Of a stretch of 49,990 nt of DNA, positions 1 to 9,600 are shown piece after piece; position 1 is the first letter of the stretch; each line of letters opens with the position of its first letter. The DNA is from Streptomyces sp. SID3343 (GTDB lineage: Bacteria > Actinomycetota > Actinomycetes > Streptomycetales > Streptomycetaceae), in assembly GCF_009865215.1 (NCBI RefSeq), contig NZ_WWJX01001420.1:1-49990 (forward strand), given 5' to 3'. The notes under the pieces are model-generated. The model made no database searches and was not told the origin of the DNA. It worked only from the letters and a program-made list of their open reading frames with translations. The translations under genes were made by a program, and so were the position numbers.

Positions 1-80
1 GCGGTGGTGTGATGCGGCGGTGGCGGGGTGGTCGGTGGGTGGAGTTGTCGGGTGACGGTCCGGGGTGTGTCGGATGCCAT
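1..80 (-). CDS. Possible 5' end of a divergent gene, cut by the window start
   Basis: Reading the minus strand from an ATG at 80-78, the frame stays open for all 26 codons to the window edge. A GGAG lies upstream at 87-84, but only three bases from the start, which is closer than usual. The peptide is rich in proline, threonine and histidine and shows no recognisable domain. The placement, divergent from the aldehyde dehydrogenase with a perfect palindrome between them, would suit a local regulator, but that is inference only. It may equally be non-coding; the open frame is short and the DNA is very GC-rich. Confidence 0.2.
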   Translation of the reverse strand, partial: MASDTPRTVTRQLHPPTTPPPPHHTT

Positions 81-95
81 GCTCTCCAGGTATCG

Positions 96-110
96 CTTGA
101 CCTAGTCAAG
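96..110. promoter_or_regulatory. Perfect palindrome CTTGAC-CTA-GTCAAG, candidate operator
   Basis: Six-base arms at 96-101 and 105-110 are perfect inverted repeats with a three-base spacer. The site lies 105 bases before the aldehyde dehydrogenase start and just upstream of a possible divergent gene. The left arm contains TTGACC, which could also act as a -35 for the dehydrogenase, although no good -10 follows. The size and symmetry suit a dimeric repressor or MerR-type site; the protein is unknown. Confidence 0.4.
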
Positions 111-214
111 TGCAGCGTTTGTGGTTAGCCTCCCGCCGATGCCGCGTGATGCGACACGTGTCGCCCGGCGGTGGAGCAGAGACCTTGTCTCGCGGCGGAA
201 ACGGAGTGCCGGCC

Positions 215-1669
215 ATGACGTTGGACATACGAACGGTGGCCCGGGCCGGGCTGTTGATCGGCGGCAAGTGGCGGGCCGGGGGGCTCGGCCGGTTCGACGA
301 CGTATCGCCCGTGGACGGGTCGGTGGTGGCGGCCGTGGCCGACGGTGACGTCACGGACATGCGGGACGCGGTCCGCGCGGCGCGGGTCGCGTTCGACTCG
401 GGTCCGTGGCCGAGGCTGAGCGCCGCCGAACGGTCGGCGTGCCTGGGCGAGTTGGCCGCGGCGCTGACTCGGCATCAGGGCTTCTTCGACGCCCTGGCGA
501 GGATCGAGTGGGGCGTGGCCAACGACCGGCCCGGGCAGGTGATGGCGGCGGCATCGATCGCGGCGGGGGCCGCGCAACTCGCGCTCGTCCCGGCCGAGGA
601 GCCGCTGTCGGGCCCCGGCGCGACCGGCACGCTCGTCCACGAACCGCACGGCGTGGTCGCGGCGATCACGCCGTGGAACTACCCGCACACGCTCAACCTG
701 ACCAAGGTCGCGAACGCGATCGCGGCGGGCAACACCGTCGTGCTCAAGCCGTCGCCGCTGAGCCCACTGGCCGCTCTCGCGCTCGCGTGGATCGTCGACA
801 CCGAGACGAACATCCCACCGGGCGTGGTCAACGTGGTGTCCACGACATCGCTCGACGCGGCCCGCGCGCTGACTCGCGACGACCGCGTCGACATGATCAG
901 TTTCACCGGCAGCACCGCGGTCGGCAAGGGCATCGCCGCGGACGCGGCCGGCACGCTGAAGCGCGTCGTGCTCGAACTCGGTGGCAAGTCCGCCTCGATC
1001 CACCTCGACGACCTCGGCTCCGACGCGTACGAAACCCTGGCCGCGCAGGCCCTGTTCGACGGGTGTACGCGGCACGCGGGCCAGGTGTGCGTGCTCCAGA
1101 GCAGGTTGTTCGTCCCGGCCGCGCGCGAGCGGGAGATCGTCGAGCGCCTGGTGGCACTGGCGGCGGCGGTACGGGTCGGCGACCCGCGCGACGACGCGAC
1201 CGACATGGGCCCGCTGATCAGCGGGACGCAGGCCGGCCGGGTACTGGCCGACATCGAGGGCGCGGTGGCCGACGGCGCGGTGATCGCGCACGGCGGCGGC
1301 CTCGTCGAGGGCCCCGGCACCGGCCACTATGTCGCGCCGACCGTACTCACCGGCGTCGCCAACACGATGCGGATCGCCCGCGAGGAGGTCTTCGGGCCGG
1401 TCCTGGCAGTGATCCCCTACCGCGACGTGGACGAGGCCGTGGCGATGGCCAACGACTCCCGGTTCGGGCTGGTGGGCGCGGTACACGGCGCCGACGTGGA
1501 CCGTGCGGGCGCCGTCGCGCGGCGGATCCGGGCGGGCCAGGTCACCGTGAACGGCGCACGGGCACTCGGGCCGTTCGGCGGCTTCCGGGAAAGCGGCCTG
1601 GGACGCGAGCAAGGGCTCGCCGGACTCCGCGAGTTCACCGAGACCAAGGGCGTCAGCCGCCCGGCGTAG
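215..1669 (+). CDS. NAD(P)-dependent aldehyde dehydrogenase
   Basis: A 484-residue member of the aldehyde dehydrogenase superfamily, which oxidises aldehydes to carboxylic acids with NAD(P)+; the substrate cannot be told from sequence. Visible landmarks are the NPH/NPW-like cofactor region (PWNYPHT near residue 155), the FTGSTAVGKGIA Rossmann segment, the general-base glutamate in LELGGKSAS near 253 and the nucleophilic cysteine in AGQVCV near 290. EEVFGPVL and PFGGFRESGLGRE complete the family signature. Full length. The ATG at 215 is preferred over upstream in-frame starts because GGAG sits eight bases before it and the family fold begins there. It is followed by an alcohol dehydrogenase 106 bases downstream on the same strand, so the pair may convert an alcohol to an acid. 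These genes lie outside the defence region. Confidence 0.93.
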   Translation: MTLDIRTVARAGLLIGGKWRAGGLGRFDDVSPVDGSVVAAVADGDVTDMRDAVRAARVAFDSGPWPRLSAAERSACLGELAAALTRHQGFFDALARIEWGVANDRPGQVMAAASIAAGAAQLALVPAEEPLSGPGATGTLVHEPHGVVAAITPWNYPHTLNLTKVANAIAAGNTVVLKPSPLSPLAALALAWIVDTETNIPPGVVNVVSTTSLDAARALTRDDRVDMISFTGSTAVGKGIAADAAGTLKRVVLELGGKSASIHLDDLGSDAYETLAAQALFDGCTRHAGQVCVLQSRLFVPAAREREIVERLVALAAAVRVGDPRDDATDMGPLISGTQAGRVLADIEGAVADGAVIAHGGGLVEGPGTGHYVAPTVLTGVANTMRIAREEVFGPVLAVIPYRDVDEAVAMANDSRFGLVGAVHGADVDRAGAVARRIRAGQVTVNGARALGPFGGFRESGLGREQGLAGLREFTETKGVSRPA

Positions 1670-1688
1670 GCACCAAGCGACCACACGA

Positions 1689-1736
1689 CCCGGCAACCCG
1701 GCAACCCGGCTCCGGTGACCGGCGACCCGGCGACCC
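1689..1736. repeat. Short imperfect tandem repeat in the ALDH-ADH gap
   Basis: The gap between the two dehydrogenases contains CCCGGCAA twice in tandem (1689-1704) and GGCGACCC twice in tandem (1721-1736), giving a run of near-identical octamers. It is probably simple slippage in GC-rich spacer DNA; no hairpin or operator is apparent. Confidence 0.5.
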
Positions 1737-1775
1737 GGGCGCAGGCTCCCGCCCCCGACCCCCGAAAGGCCCCCC

Positions 1776-2864
1776 ATGCGCGCGGCCATCCTGACCACCC
1801 AACCCGGCACCCTCGACATAGCCGACGTCGACATCGACTCCCCCGGCCCCGGCGAGGTGCTGATCCGCACCGCGGCGTGCGGCCTGTGCCACTCCGACAT
1901 CCACATCCTCGACGGCGCGATCCCACACCAGCGCCCCGCCGTACTCGGCCACGAGGCGTCCGGGACCGTACTCGCGGTCGGCGCGGGCGTCACCCGCGTC
2001 GCGCCGGGCGACCACGTGATCGCGTGCCTGTCGGTGTTCTGCGGCCGCTGCCCGCAGTGCGCGCGCGGCCGGACCTGGCTGTGCTCGAACAAGGCGGCCA
2101 CCATGCGCGGCGCCGACGAGCGCCCCCGCCTGTCGATGAACGGGCAAGCCGTCAACGCCAGTTCCTGGATCGGTGGGCTTGCCGAGCAGATGCTGGTGCA
2201 CCAGAACGCGGTGGTGGCGATCGATCCCGAGATGCCGCTGGACGTGGCCGCGGTGATCGGCTGCGCGGTGACCACCGGAGTGGGCGCGGCATGGCGCAGC
2301 GCCGATATCCGAGCCGGCGAGACGGTCGCGGTGCTCGGGTGTGGCGGGATCGGACTCAACATCGTGCAGGGCGCGCGGCTGCGCGGCGCGGGCCGGGTGA
2401 TCGCGGTGGACCTGCAACCGGCCAAGCGCGACCTCGCGCTGACCCTGGGCGCCACCGACGTCGTGGACGCCGCGAACACCGACGCGGTCGCCGAAGTCCT
2501 CGGACTCACCGACGGGTTCGGCGTCGACCACGCCTTCGAGGCGATCGGTCTGGCCGCAACGATCGCCCAGTCGCTCGCGATGACGTGCGCCGGTGGCACG
2601 GCGTACGTGGTCGGGGTGACACCGATGACGGCGACCGTGGACGTCCCGGGTTACGCCCTGTGGGGCCAGGGCAAGACGGTGCGCGGCGTGCACATGGGCT
2701 CCAACACGTTCACCACCGACATGCCGCGCTACGTCGATCTCTACCTGCAAGGTCGGTTGCGGATCGACGAGTTGATCAGCCGGCGGATCGACCTGACCGA
2801 GGCCAACGACGCGTACGACGCGCTGCGCAAGGGCGAGATCGCCCGCTCGGTGGTGGTGTTCTGA
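1776..2864 (+). CDS. Zinc-dependent alcohol dehydrogenase (MDR family)
   Basis: A 362-residue medium-chain dehydrogenase. The catalytic zinc ligands are visible as Cys38 in CGLCHSD and His59 in GHEASG. The structural zinc lobe is complete, with Cys89, Cys92, Cys95 and Cys103 in the C-x2-C-x2-C-x7-C arrangement. The Rossmann NAD motif GCGGIGLNIV follows in the middle, and an acidic residue after the second strand (AVDLQ) favours NAD(H) over NADP(H). Length is typical. AAAGG six bases before the ATG is the ribosome site. Its neighbour is an aldehyde dehydrogenase, so the two could act consecutively on an alcohol. The family resembles mycobacterial class III-like alcohol dehydrogenases; the substrate is unknown. 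Confidence 0.93.
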   Translation: MRAAILTTQPGTLDIADVDIDSPGPGEVLIRTAACGLCHSDIHILDGAIPHQRPAVLGHEASGTVLAVGAGVTRVAPGDHVIACLSVFCGRCPQCARGRTWLCSNKAATMRGADERPRLSMNGQAVNASSWIGGLAEQMLVHQNAVVAIDPEMPLDVAAVIGCAVTTGVGAAWRSADIRAGETVAVLGCGGIGLNIVQGARLRGAGRVIAVDLQPAKRDLALTLGATDVVDAANTDAVAEVLGLTDGFGVDHAFEAIGLAATIAQSLAMTCAGGTAYVVGVTPMTATVDVPGYALWGQGKTVRGVHMGSNTFTTDMPRYVDLYLQGRLRIDELISRRIDLTEANDAYDALRKGEIARSVVVF

Positions 2865-2979
2865 GTCGACCGATCGGCGGCCACTCGTTCGGGTGGCGCG
2901 CCGGCCGCGATGTACACGTCGCGTAGCCGACCCACTACAAAGAGATCGACCGTGTCTCGGCGATCTTGAGGGCTACGTG

Positions 2980-3663
2980 ATGACGAAGACGACAATGGGG
3001 CGGCGCTTCGCCGCAGTACTGATCGCGACGGCCGGCACGGGCGCGCTGCTCGCGGCGCCCGCGACCGCAGCGCCGGGCACCGACACCGCGGCGAACGCCC
3101 GGACGCCGCTGCGGGACGCGATCGCGGCGCTGCGCGTGGCCGACGAGAACCGCGCCGGCTACGACCGCGACGCTTTCCGGCACTGGATCGACGCGGACAA
3201 GAACGGCTGCAACACCCGGGCCGAAGTGCTCATTTCCGAGGCCGTGGATCCCCCCGCGGTCGGCACCCGCTGCGCCCTCACCGGCGGCCGCTGGTACTCG
3301 TACTACGAGAACGCCTACGTAGACAGCGCCGGCGCCCTCGACGTCGACCACATGGTCCCGCTCGCCGAAGCCTGGGACTCCGGCGCGTCCGCGTGGACCC
3401 CGCAGCAACGCCAGGACTACGCCAACGACCTGACCCAACCCCGCGCCCTGGTCGCGGTGACCGCCAAGTGGAACCGCCAGAAGGCGGACCAGGACCCGAG
3501 CACCTGGATGCCCCCGTACGAGGGCGCCCGCTGCACCTACCTCACCGACTGGGTCACCGTGAAAACCAAGTACGACCTGACCGTCGACCCCACCGAACGA
3601 ACCACCCTGCAAAACCTCGCGGCCGACTGCCCCAACACCCCGGTGGAGCCGGACATCCGCTAG
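2980..3663 (+). CDS. Secreted HNH endonuclease (GmrSD C-terminal/DUF1524-like)
   Basis: A 227-residue protein with a clear signal peptide: basic start, hydrophobic core (AAVLIATAGTGALLAAPA) and an AxA-type cleavage site near residue 27. The mature part carries the HNH-type motif LDVDHMVPLAEAWDSG and, after a gap, AKWNRQKADQDPSTWMPP, typical of secreted actinobacterial HNH nucleases. It probably degrades nucleic acid outside the cell or at the wall; nutrient recovery and defence at entry are both possible. The ATG at 2980 is chosen because it begins the signal peptide. It ends at a strong hairpin shared with the convergent pPIWI-RE operon, so it is a separate unit and not part of that system by transcription. 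Confidence 0.88.
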   Translation: MTKTTMGRRFAAVLIATAGTGALLAAPATAAPGTDTAANARTPLRDAIAALRVADENRAGYDRDAFRHWIDADKNGCNTRAEVLISEAVDPPAVGTRCALTGGRWYSYYENAYVDSAGALDVDHMVPLAEAWDSGASAWTPQQRQDYANDLTQPRALVAVTAKWNRQKADQDPSTWMPPYEGARCTYLTDWVTVKTKYDLTVDPTERTTLQNLAADCPNTPVEPDIR

Positions 3664-3688
3664 CGGGCCCGTCGCAAGACGGCCCCGA

Positions 3689-3711
3689 GGCCGGCCCCGG
3701 AGGGGCCGGCC
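3689..3711. terminator. Bidirectional hairpin terminator between convergent genes
   Basis: Perfect ten-base arms GGCCGGCCCC (3689-3698) and GGGGCCGGCC (3702-3711) flank a three-base loop between the HNH nuclease stop and the pPIWI-RE stop. There is no U-tract, as is common for actinomycete terminators. Confidence 0.75.
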
Positions 3712-3731
3712 GGTTCCTACTGCCCCACCAC

Positions 3732-6665
3732 TCAGCCGAAGCCCGGCAGTTCGAGCTGTTCCGAGTCCGGGTCGCCGGTCGGTCCGGATTCGAGCAGAGC
3801 CTCGTCGGCGGCTTCGCCGGAAGACTCGCCTTCGGTCTCGGTCGGCAGGACGTACTCCTGTGCTCGCGCCGCCAAGTGCAGGGGCAAGGGCAACGCCAGC
3901 GCGTCCGGAAAGTCCGGCGCATACCTGAGTTGATGCACGGCGAGGGCCAACGCTTCCGCGTCGTCGGCAGCGTCCTCGTGACAACCGAGCACGGCGATTT
4001 CGACCAGGCCCGAATTCCAGGCAGGAGTACCGGTGTCGATCGTCGCCTCGCCCTTGCGAGCCCCGAGTTCCATCGTGCGGGGCGCCAACTTGTCGGCCTT
4101 GACGGCGGACGCCTTGAACTGCGGTGGCTTCTCGGTCGTGCTGTAAAACACCCGGGCTTCGCCGGCCGAGCCATCCTCGGCCGGGGGTTCGGTCCACATC
4201 CCCGACGACAGGCCGTTGATGCCGGTCGGCGCGCCGGTTCCCCACCACTGCGGTGTCTCCGCGCCGACCGTGGCGCGTACCCGAACCAATCGTAGGTCGC
4301 GATCAAGCCGACCGGCCGGGGCGTGACCGGTCTTGATCAGGTCCCGGACCACCTGGCCGTCCTGCAGCCAAGGCCAGTGCGATCGACTGTTCTGGGCGTG
4401 TGTCAACAACACCGTCGGTTCTCCTCGCAACGAACGGATCACGTGCTGCATGAACCGGGCCGTCTCTTTGCGTTGTTCGTCCCTGCTCCGCTGCCGCTCC
4501 CGAAAGGTCGGTTTCGGCGAAACGGTTGCCTCGATCTCGTCCGGCGCGGCCGGGTTACTACCGTCGTCGAGTTCCGCCTCGTCGCCGGGCAGTTCGGCAC
4601 ATTGCGCCAGCCGCAAAAGCAGCTCCGGATACGGAATCCAGCACTTGGCGTCCCTGTCCCAGCCCTGCACCGTGGCCCGGCCTGCCACCCCTCGGTCCGG
4701 CGTCACCAAGACGGCCACCGGCATGTGCAGGGCCATTCGCGTCGGGCCGTCCGAACGACGCTTGACCATCCACACGGCGGCGAACCGCAGGCCCTCGGGC
4801 AGTTGGTTCCCCAGCGAGTGCTCAGGGTGCACGCGAAGTCCCAACTGGCGTAGCCCGTCCGACCATCCCTGCCACGCGCGGTAGTCGGCGGTGTTCTCGG
4901 AGTCGTAGCCCTTGACCTTCTTGGGCACCGACACGAATTGGGTGAGTACACCTGCGTCCGCGCAGCCGAGCCGCAAGGCGTACTTCGGGTCGTGCGCGCC
5001 CGAGCTGAAATCCGCGCGTCGATCGAGTTCGACCAACGCCAGGCTCGGAACCGACGGCGAAGCGCCGTCCGCCGTCAGAAAACTCGACACCTTCTTGCGT
5101 CGTTCGTCGAGCGCATGCGCAAACGCACGGCGGCGCGGGCGCACCTGCGGGTCGATGCCCAAATCGTCGGCAAGTCCACCGGTCAGCCGCAGACTGCGCA
5201 AGCGAACAGTGAGTCCCGGCATGTTCCATTGGCGCAGATCCACCTCGCCGGTAGTACCAACGCGGCTGTCTCCCTTCAAAGCCAACAGCCGCTCGAGCGC
5301 CGCCACCGCTTCGTCCCTCATCCGCTCGGTCTGCCACAGCAGCCGAACCTCGACCACCGAGGTCTCGGCACCGGCGATATCGTTGATCGAGGCGGTCCAG
5401 GCGGCCCTTCGTTCCTCGGCCGCCCGAATCTCCTCGGCTTCCCTCTCGGGTTTCGCCGGCTTGGGCCGAGGGTTGAGGGGCAGCCCGGAAGCCCGACGGC
5501 TGCGCGTCAGCTCGGGCGCGGGACGCAATCCGGCCGGCAACGCCTGCTCCAGCCATGCGACGAGTTGCGACCGCTGATGGGACATCAGCCCGGCACCGAC
5601 CGCGTGCGCCCCCATCCGAGTGCTGTACACGACGGCCGCACGCACACCGGGGCCGTCGCCGATCCATTGCTCGGGAGCTGTCAACACATCGACAGGGTCG
5701 GGGAATCGCCCGCTCAAGGTAAGCGCCTGCAACAGCCCGGCCGGATCTCCGCCGCGCCATGAGTGCTGTCGCCGCGAACGATCCCAGGCCACCCTGGCAA
5801 TCGCGTAGCGCTCACTGGTCGGAGCACCCGGCAGCCACGGGATGGTCGGGCGCAAGTAGACGGAGGTCCGCACACCATGGGGCAGATGCAGCCGGCCGCC
5901 GCTGCCGGTTCGCGTGGCCCAACGGCGGATCGACGAGTGCACGTGCAGGCGTGGGACCGGTGAGAACGGGACTGTGTGCAGGGTGAATCCGAGGACCACC
6001 GAGAACCACCACGTGCCTCGCTTCGCTTCGTAGGGAAGCGGCTGCGACATCAGTTCCGCCCCCTGCTGACGCGGCCCCCGCGGCACCGCACGAAACCTCA
6101 GCGTTCCGGCCCCCGTCTCGAACGGCGGCAACGCCGCCACCCGGCGCGCCAAGTAGTCGGCGGTCAACTGGAATTGCCGGTGATCCGGGCTCGCGGTCCC
6201 GCCCTCGGTAACCGGGCAGGCCAGCAGATCGACGTCGACGGCGCGCCACGTGGGAGGTTCGGCGGCGAACGACCGCAGAATCTCACCGACCCGCGACGCA
6301 TGCTCCGGCTCGGGCCGCAGCCCCTTGACCCAGACGTTCAGCAACCCCTCCAGCGCGATATCCGGCAAGGGGTTGGGCAGGTCGGCCGGCCGGTACAGCC
6401 AGTGATCGATGCCTTCCCGCTGAGGGCCGACCACGCGCGGGCGAACGATCAGGTCCGGAGCGAGGGTCTGGAGGACCCCGTCCAAGTGGTAGGTCGGCAC
6501 GGTGCGAAGGGGCTCGGCGGCGTCGGACCGGCCGACGTTGCACAGATCGAGCAAGGTCGTGCGCCACTGCTCCGGGAAGCCCAAGACGTGGTAGGAAGCG
6601 CTCAGCGGCTCCCCTTCGACGGGGAGGTATGCGGCGCGGCGGATGCGATCGTAAGTGAATCCCAT
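3732..6665 (-). CDS. pPIWI-RE family PIWI/RNase H-fold protein
   Basis: A 977-residue protein, last gene of a leftward operon. I assign it to the pPIWI-RE family (prokaryotic PIWI with conserved Arg and Glu, described by Burroughs, Iyer and Aravind) from its layout and its partners. The N-terminal region is rich in beta strands (YRPADLPNP, TWWFSVVLGFTLHTVPF), a basic middle follows, then a C-terminal RNase H-like part with VLLTHAQNSRSHWPWL, LRLVRVR, TGTPAWNSGLVEIAVLG and LPLPLHLAARAQEY. The Arg in LRLVRVR and Glu in LVEIAVLG are my candidates for the signature pair. The family lacks the usual Argonaute catalytic tetrad and is predicted to bind a guide or target duplex, possibly R-loops, and to direct its helicase and REase partners. 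Start at 6665 lies 27 bases past the helicase stop. Annotation is by pattern; a profile search was not possible. Confidence 0.85.
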   Translation of the reverse strand: MGFTYDRIRRAAYLPVEGEPLSASYHVLGFPEQWRTTLLDLCNVGRSDAAEPLRTVPTYHLDGVLQTLAPDLIVRPRVVGPQREGIDHWLYRPADLPNPLPDIALEGLLNVWVKGLRPEPEHASRVGEILRSFAAEPPTWRAVDVDLLACPVTEGGTASPDHRQFQLTADYLARRVAALPPFETGAGTLRFRAVPRGPRQQGAELMSQPLPYEAKRGTWWFSVVLGFTLHTVPFSPVPRLHVHSSIRRWATRTGSGGRLHLPHGVRTSVYLRPTIPWLPGAPTSERYAIARVAWDRSRRQHSWRGGDPAGLLQALTLSGRFPDPVDVLTAPEQWIGDGPGVRAAVVYSTRMGAHAVGAGLMSHQRSQLVAWLEQALPAGLRPAPELTRSRRASGLPLNPRPKPAKPEREAEEIRAAEERRAAWTASINDIAGAETSVVEVRLLWQTERMRDEAVAALERLLALKGDSRVGTTGEVDLRQWNMPGLTVRLRSLRLTGGLADDLGIDPQVRPRRRAFAHALDERRKKVSSFLTADGASPSVPSLALVELDRRADFSSGAHDPKYALRLGCADAGVLTQFVSVPKKVKGYDSENTADYRAWQGWSDGLRQLGLRVHPEHSLGNQLPEGLRFAAVWMVKRRSDGPTRMALHMPVAVLVTPDRGVAGRATVQGWDRDAKCWIPYPELLLRLAQCAELPGDEAELDDGSNPAAPDEIEATVSPKPTFRERQRSRDEQRKETARFMQHVIRSLRGEPTVLLTHAQNSRSHWPWLQDGQVVRDLIKTGHAPAGRLDRDLRLVRVRATVGAETPQWWGTGAPTGINGLSSGMWTEPPAEDGSAGEARVFYSTTEKPPQFKASAVKADKLAPRTMELGARKGEATIDTGTPAWNSGLVEIAVLGCHEDAADDAEALALAVHQLRYAPDFPDALALPLPLHLAARAQEYVLPTETEGESSGEAADEALLESGPTGDPDSEQLELPGFG

Positions 6666-6692
6666 GGTGGCTCCAGCCCGGGAAGGAGGGTG

Positions 6693-9600
6693 TCAGGCAA
6701 GCGGTCGGCCGTGAAGCTCACGCAGAGCGGCGTACAGCGGCGCGTAGAGCATGCGAACCAACACCGGGTCCGCAGGGTCGGCGAATCCGTTGGGATCCGC
6801 GTGTGGATCGAAGTAGGGTTCCAGGACGCCTTGCATGCGAGCCAGGAGCCCTTCGTCGGCTCGTCCGGGCCGACCGGGCGATCCACCCGGGGCGAGGCTC
6901 GCCGCCAGGGCCGGCGCGAAGCGCGCGTCGACGAAGACCACCCGTGCGGGAACTCCGCCTCGCACCAGTCGGCCGATGACCTGCCACACCGTTACCAATT
7001 GATCCCAGGCGAAGGATTCCTTCTCGCGTTTGTCGAGCCGGGAATACATGTATCGCCGCGAAAGCAGTCGTCGCCATTCCCGGCGCGAGGTCTGCCGAAA
7101 GGCCAGACCGGCGGCATCGAGGTCGACGGCCTCGGTGACAAGGTTGCCGAACGTCCCCTGCGGAAGATTCGGGTGGTCACGGACGAATCTGGCCGCCCAA
7201 TCGTTGATCGCGAAGATCGCCAGCGACAGGTCATCGGGCCGGGGATGCGGCCGGACCAGGAAGAGCACGCTTCCGAAGGCCGCCTTGCGTTCGTGGTTGA
7301 GAATGTTGTGCCCGCGTTCCACGGCGAGCAGCGGTGCGATCAGCAGTTCGGCCTCGGGATCCTCGGCGAAGGTGGCGACGTCACCGCGTCTCACCGCCGC
7401 GGCGGGGCCGAACGTCTCCGCCCCGAGCCCGGCGTCGTGGACACCGTGGTTGAGATCCGCGTCGTCGGCGCTGAGTACGCGTACTCGGCCGTTCCAACGG
7501 TCCATCGACTGCAACTGGTCCGCGACAGATGTGGCTTCCTTGTAGCTGCCGACGAGCAACAGGGCTCGCTTGCGTTCGGGGTCCTCGATCAGGCCGAGTT
7601 CCTCTTCCAACGGGCTGAGCGCGCCGGAGGGGCGAGGTCCCGCGAGACGCGTGACCACCGTTGCGAGCACGGGTCCTCGCAACTTCGGGGGCCGGCCGGA
7701 AACGCTGAGCGCACGGTTGTTCTCGTCATAGAGGAACGCGGTTCGAAAGACCGTCCGCCGAATGGCGTCCAGTGACCCTTGATCCGGCTTGAGGACCATG
7801 TCGACGGGGGCCAACACATGGGCCCGAGTGGACGCGCCTGCCCAACTGGTGCCGGACATCAGCAGCACGTGCGGCCCGGGTCGCCCCGCCGCGGCATCGG
7901 CACCGAGTTCCGGCAGCGTCAGCAACAGTTCCCTACCGATGCCCGCGCAACGAAAGAACCGCAACGTGCCACTGCGCAGACCGTCCGGGTCGGCGTCGGT
8001 TCCCCATTCGTCCGGTAGGTACTGGAATCCGAGCACGTTACCCATGGGCGCTTCCGGAACCAGCGGCGCGTAATCCAGTGGCGGGCGGCGCGACAGCTCG
8101 TTGCCGGTGGCCTCCAGGTGCAGGGCCGCTTCGACCATCGGCCACAGCCAGACAAGCCGATCCAGCCGTTGGTGCAGCGCCGCGAGCAGCAGCGTGAACG
8201 TGAGCCGTCGGGCGGTCCGTTCATACCATTGTGGACTTCCGTGCGTGTCCGCCGGATCCTCCGATCGCCCGTCACCACGCATGTGCTGCGCCTGGTTCGG
8301 ATGATCGGATGGCCCGGCCTCGGCGGCCGGCGAGCCGGCCAGGAGATGATCCAAAACGACTCGCAGTCGCTGTCGGGACCCGGGCTCGTTGAGGGTGTGC
8401 ATGAGGTCCTGGGTGCTGCGCACCAGGAGATCGGTGGTGGAGTCGTACGGACCGTGATCCCCGAGGGGATCATCACGGAAGATGTCGAACAGGCCCCTGA
8501 CCTCGGCTCGTCGCGCCGACCAGGGCTGACCGCCGTCGTTGCCCGTCGAATCTCGGCAGAGGACCGCTTCCGCCTCCTCGACTTCGTCGTCCTGCTCGTA
8601 CAACTCTCGCTCGTCCAGCGCGCCTTCGCCGAGGTCGTCGGTCGTTCGCCGGCTGGGGTACCAGTCTTCCAACAGCTTTTCCTGGAGTGTCCAAGCGCTG
8701 AAGTAGTCGGTATCGACCCAGGTGCCCAGATCCGGGTCGGCGATCAACATCGCGTAGAGCCGATTCGTGGCGATACCGACGACATCCAGACACGCCGCCC
8801 AGCGCTCGATCTCGCGTTCGGTGAGCGGTAGCCGTCCCTGGTTGGAGAGTTCGCCGATCTTGTGGGTGTGCAGCTGATCCAGCCACGACTCGGGGCCACG
8901 AGTCACGAGCGTCGCGGCCGGCGCGAAGAGGTCGTCCAGTTGCATCTGCACTCGGTCGACCTCGTCGACGATCACGATATCGCTGCGCAGGCACGCCAGT
9001 TCGAGATGACGAAGCCGTTCCTCGTTCAGCTGGTTGGGCACCGCACTCAGCACGAGGGCCGCCGGGTTGGCTACCCAGATCAACGAATCGACGAGTTCGC
9101 GAGCGGACTTGTGCCGAGGGCAGACACTCCAGAGTGGGCAACCGTGTCGCTTACCCAGCCGCGGCGTATCGTCGCCGCGCCGGGGGCGTCGCACCGAGCC
9201 TTCGCGTGGTCGGTAGGGTCCGGGCGGGAGCAGGTTCGCTTCCGACCCGGTGTCGGGTTCGACGTCGGCTTCGGGGTACAGCTGGTCACACGGCGCGTCC
9301 GCGTACCGCAGCGGTTCGGCCGCTTCCGTTCCGCGCAGCGCGTCGGCGACACACACCGTGCTCATGTCGTCGAAACCGGGGTCGTCGTGCCGAAGTAGAT
9401 TGTCGTCGCCCCGCCCCGCGAGACGACGATGCAGCCGCTGGACGTGGGTCTGCCGGGTGGTCGGACCGACCATGGGCGTCGCGGGCAGCCCCAGCGAGCG
9501 AAAGAGCGCGGCCAGTCGGAGCTGTTCGGCGACATCCCCGACCACCAGCGTGGTCCGCAGGCCGCGGCGTGCCGCCCATACCGAGACCAGGATCATCAGC

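Noticed and set aside
3732-6665. A canonical long or short prokaryotic Argonaute
   Set aside because: No DEDX tetrad or typical MID signature was visible, and the helicase and REase partners match the pPIWI-RE family.
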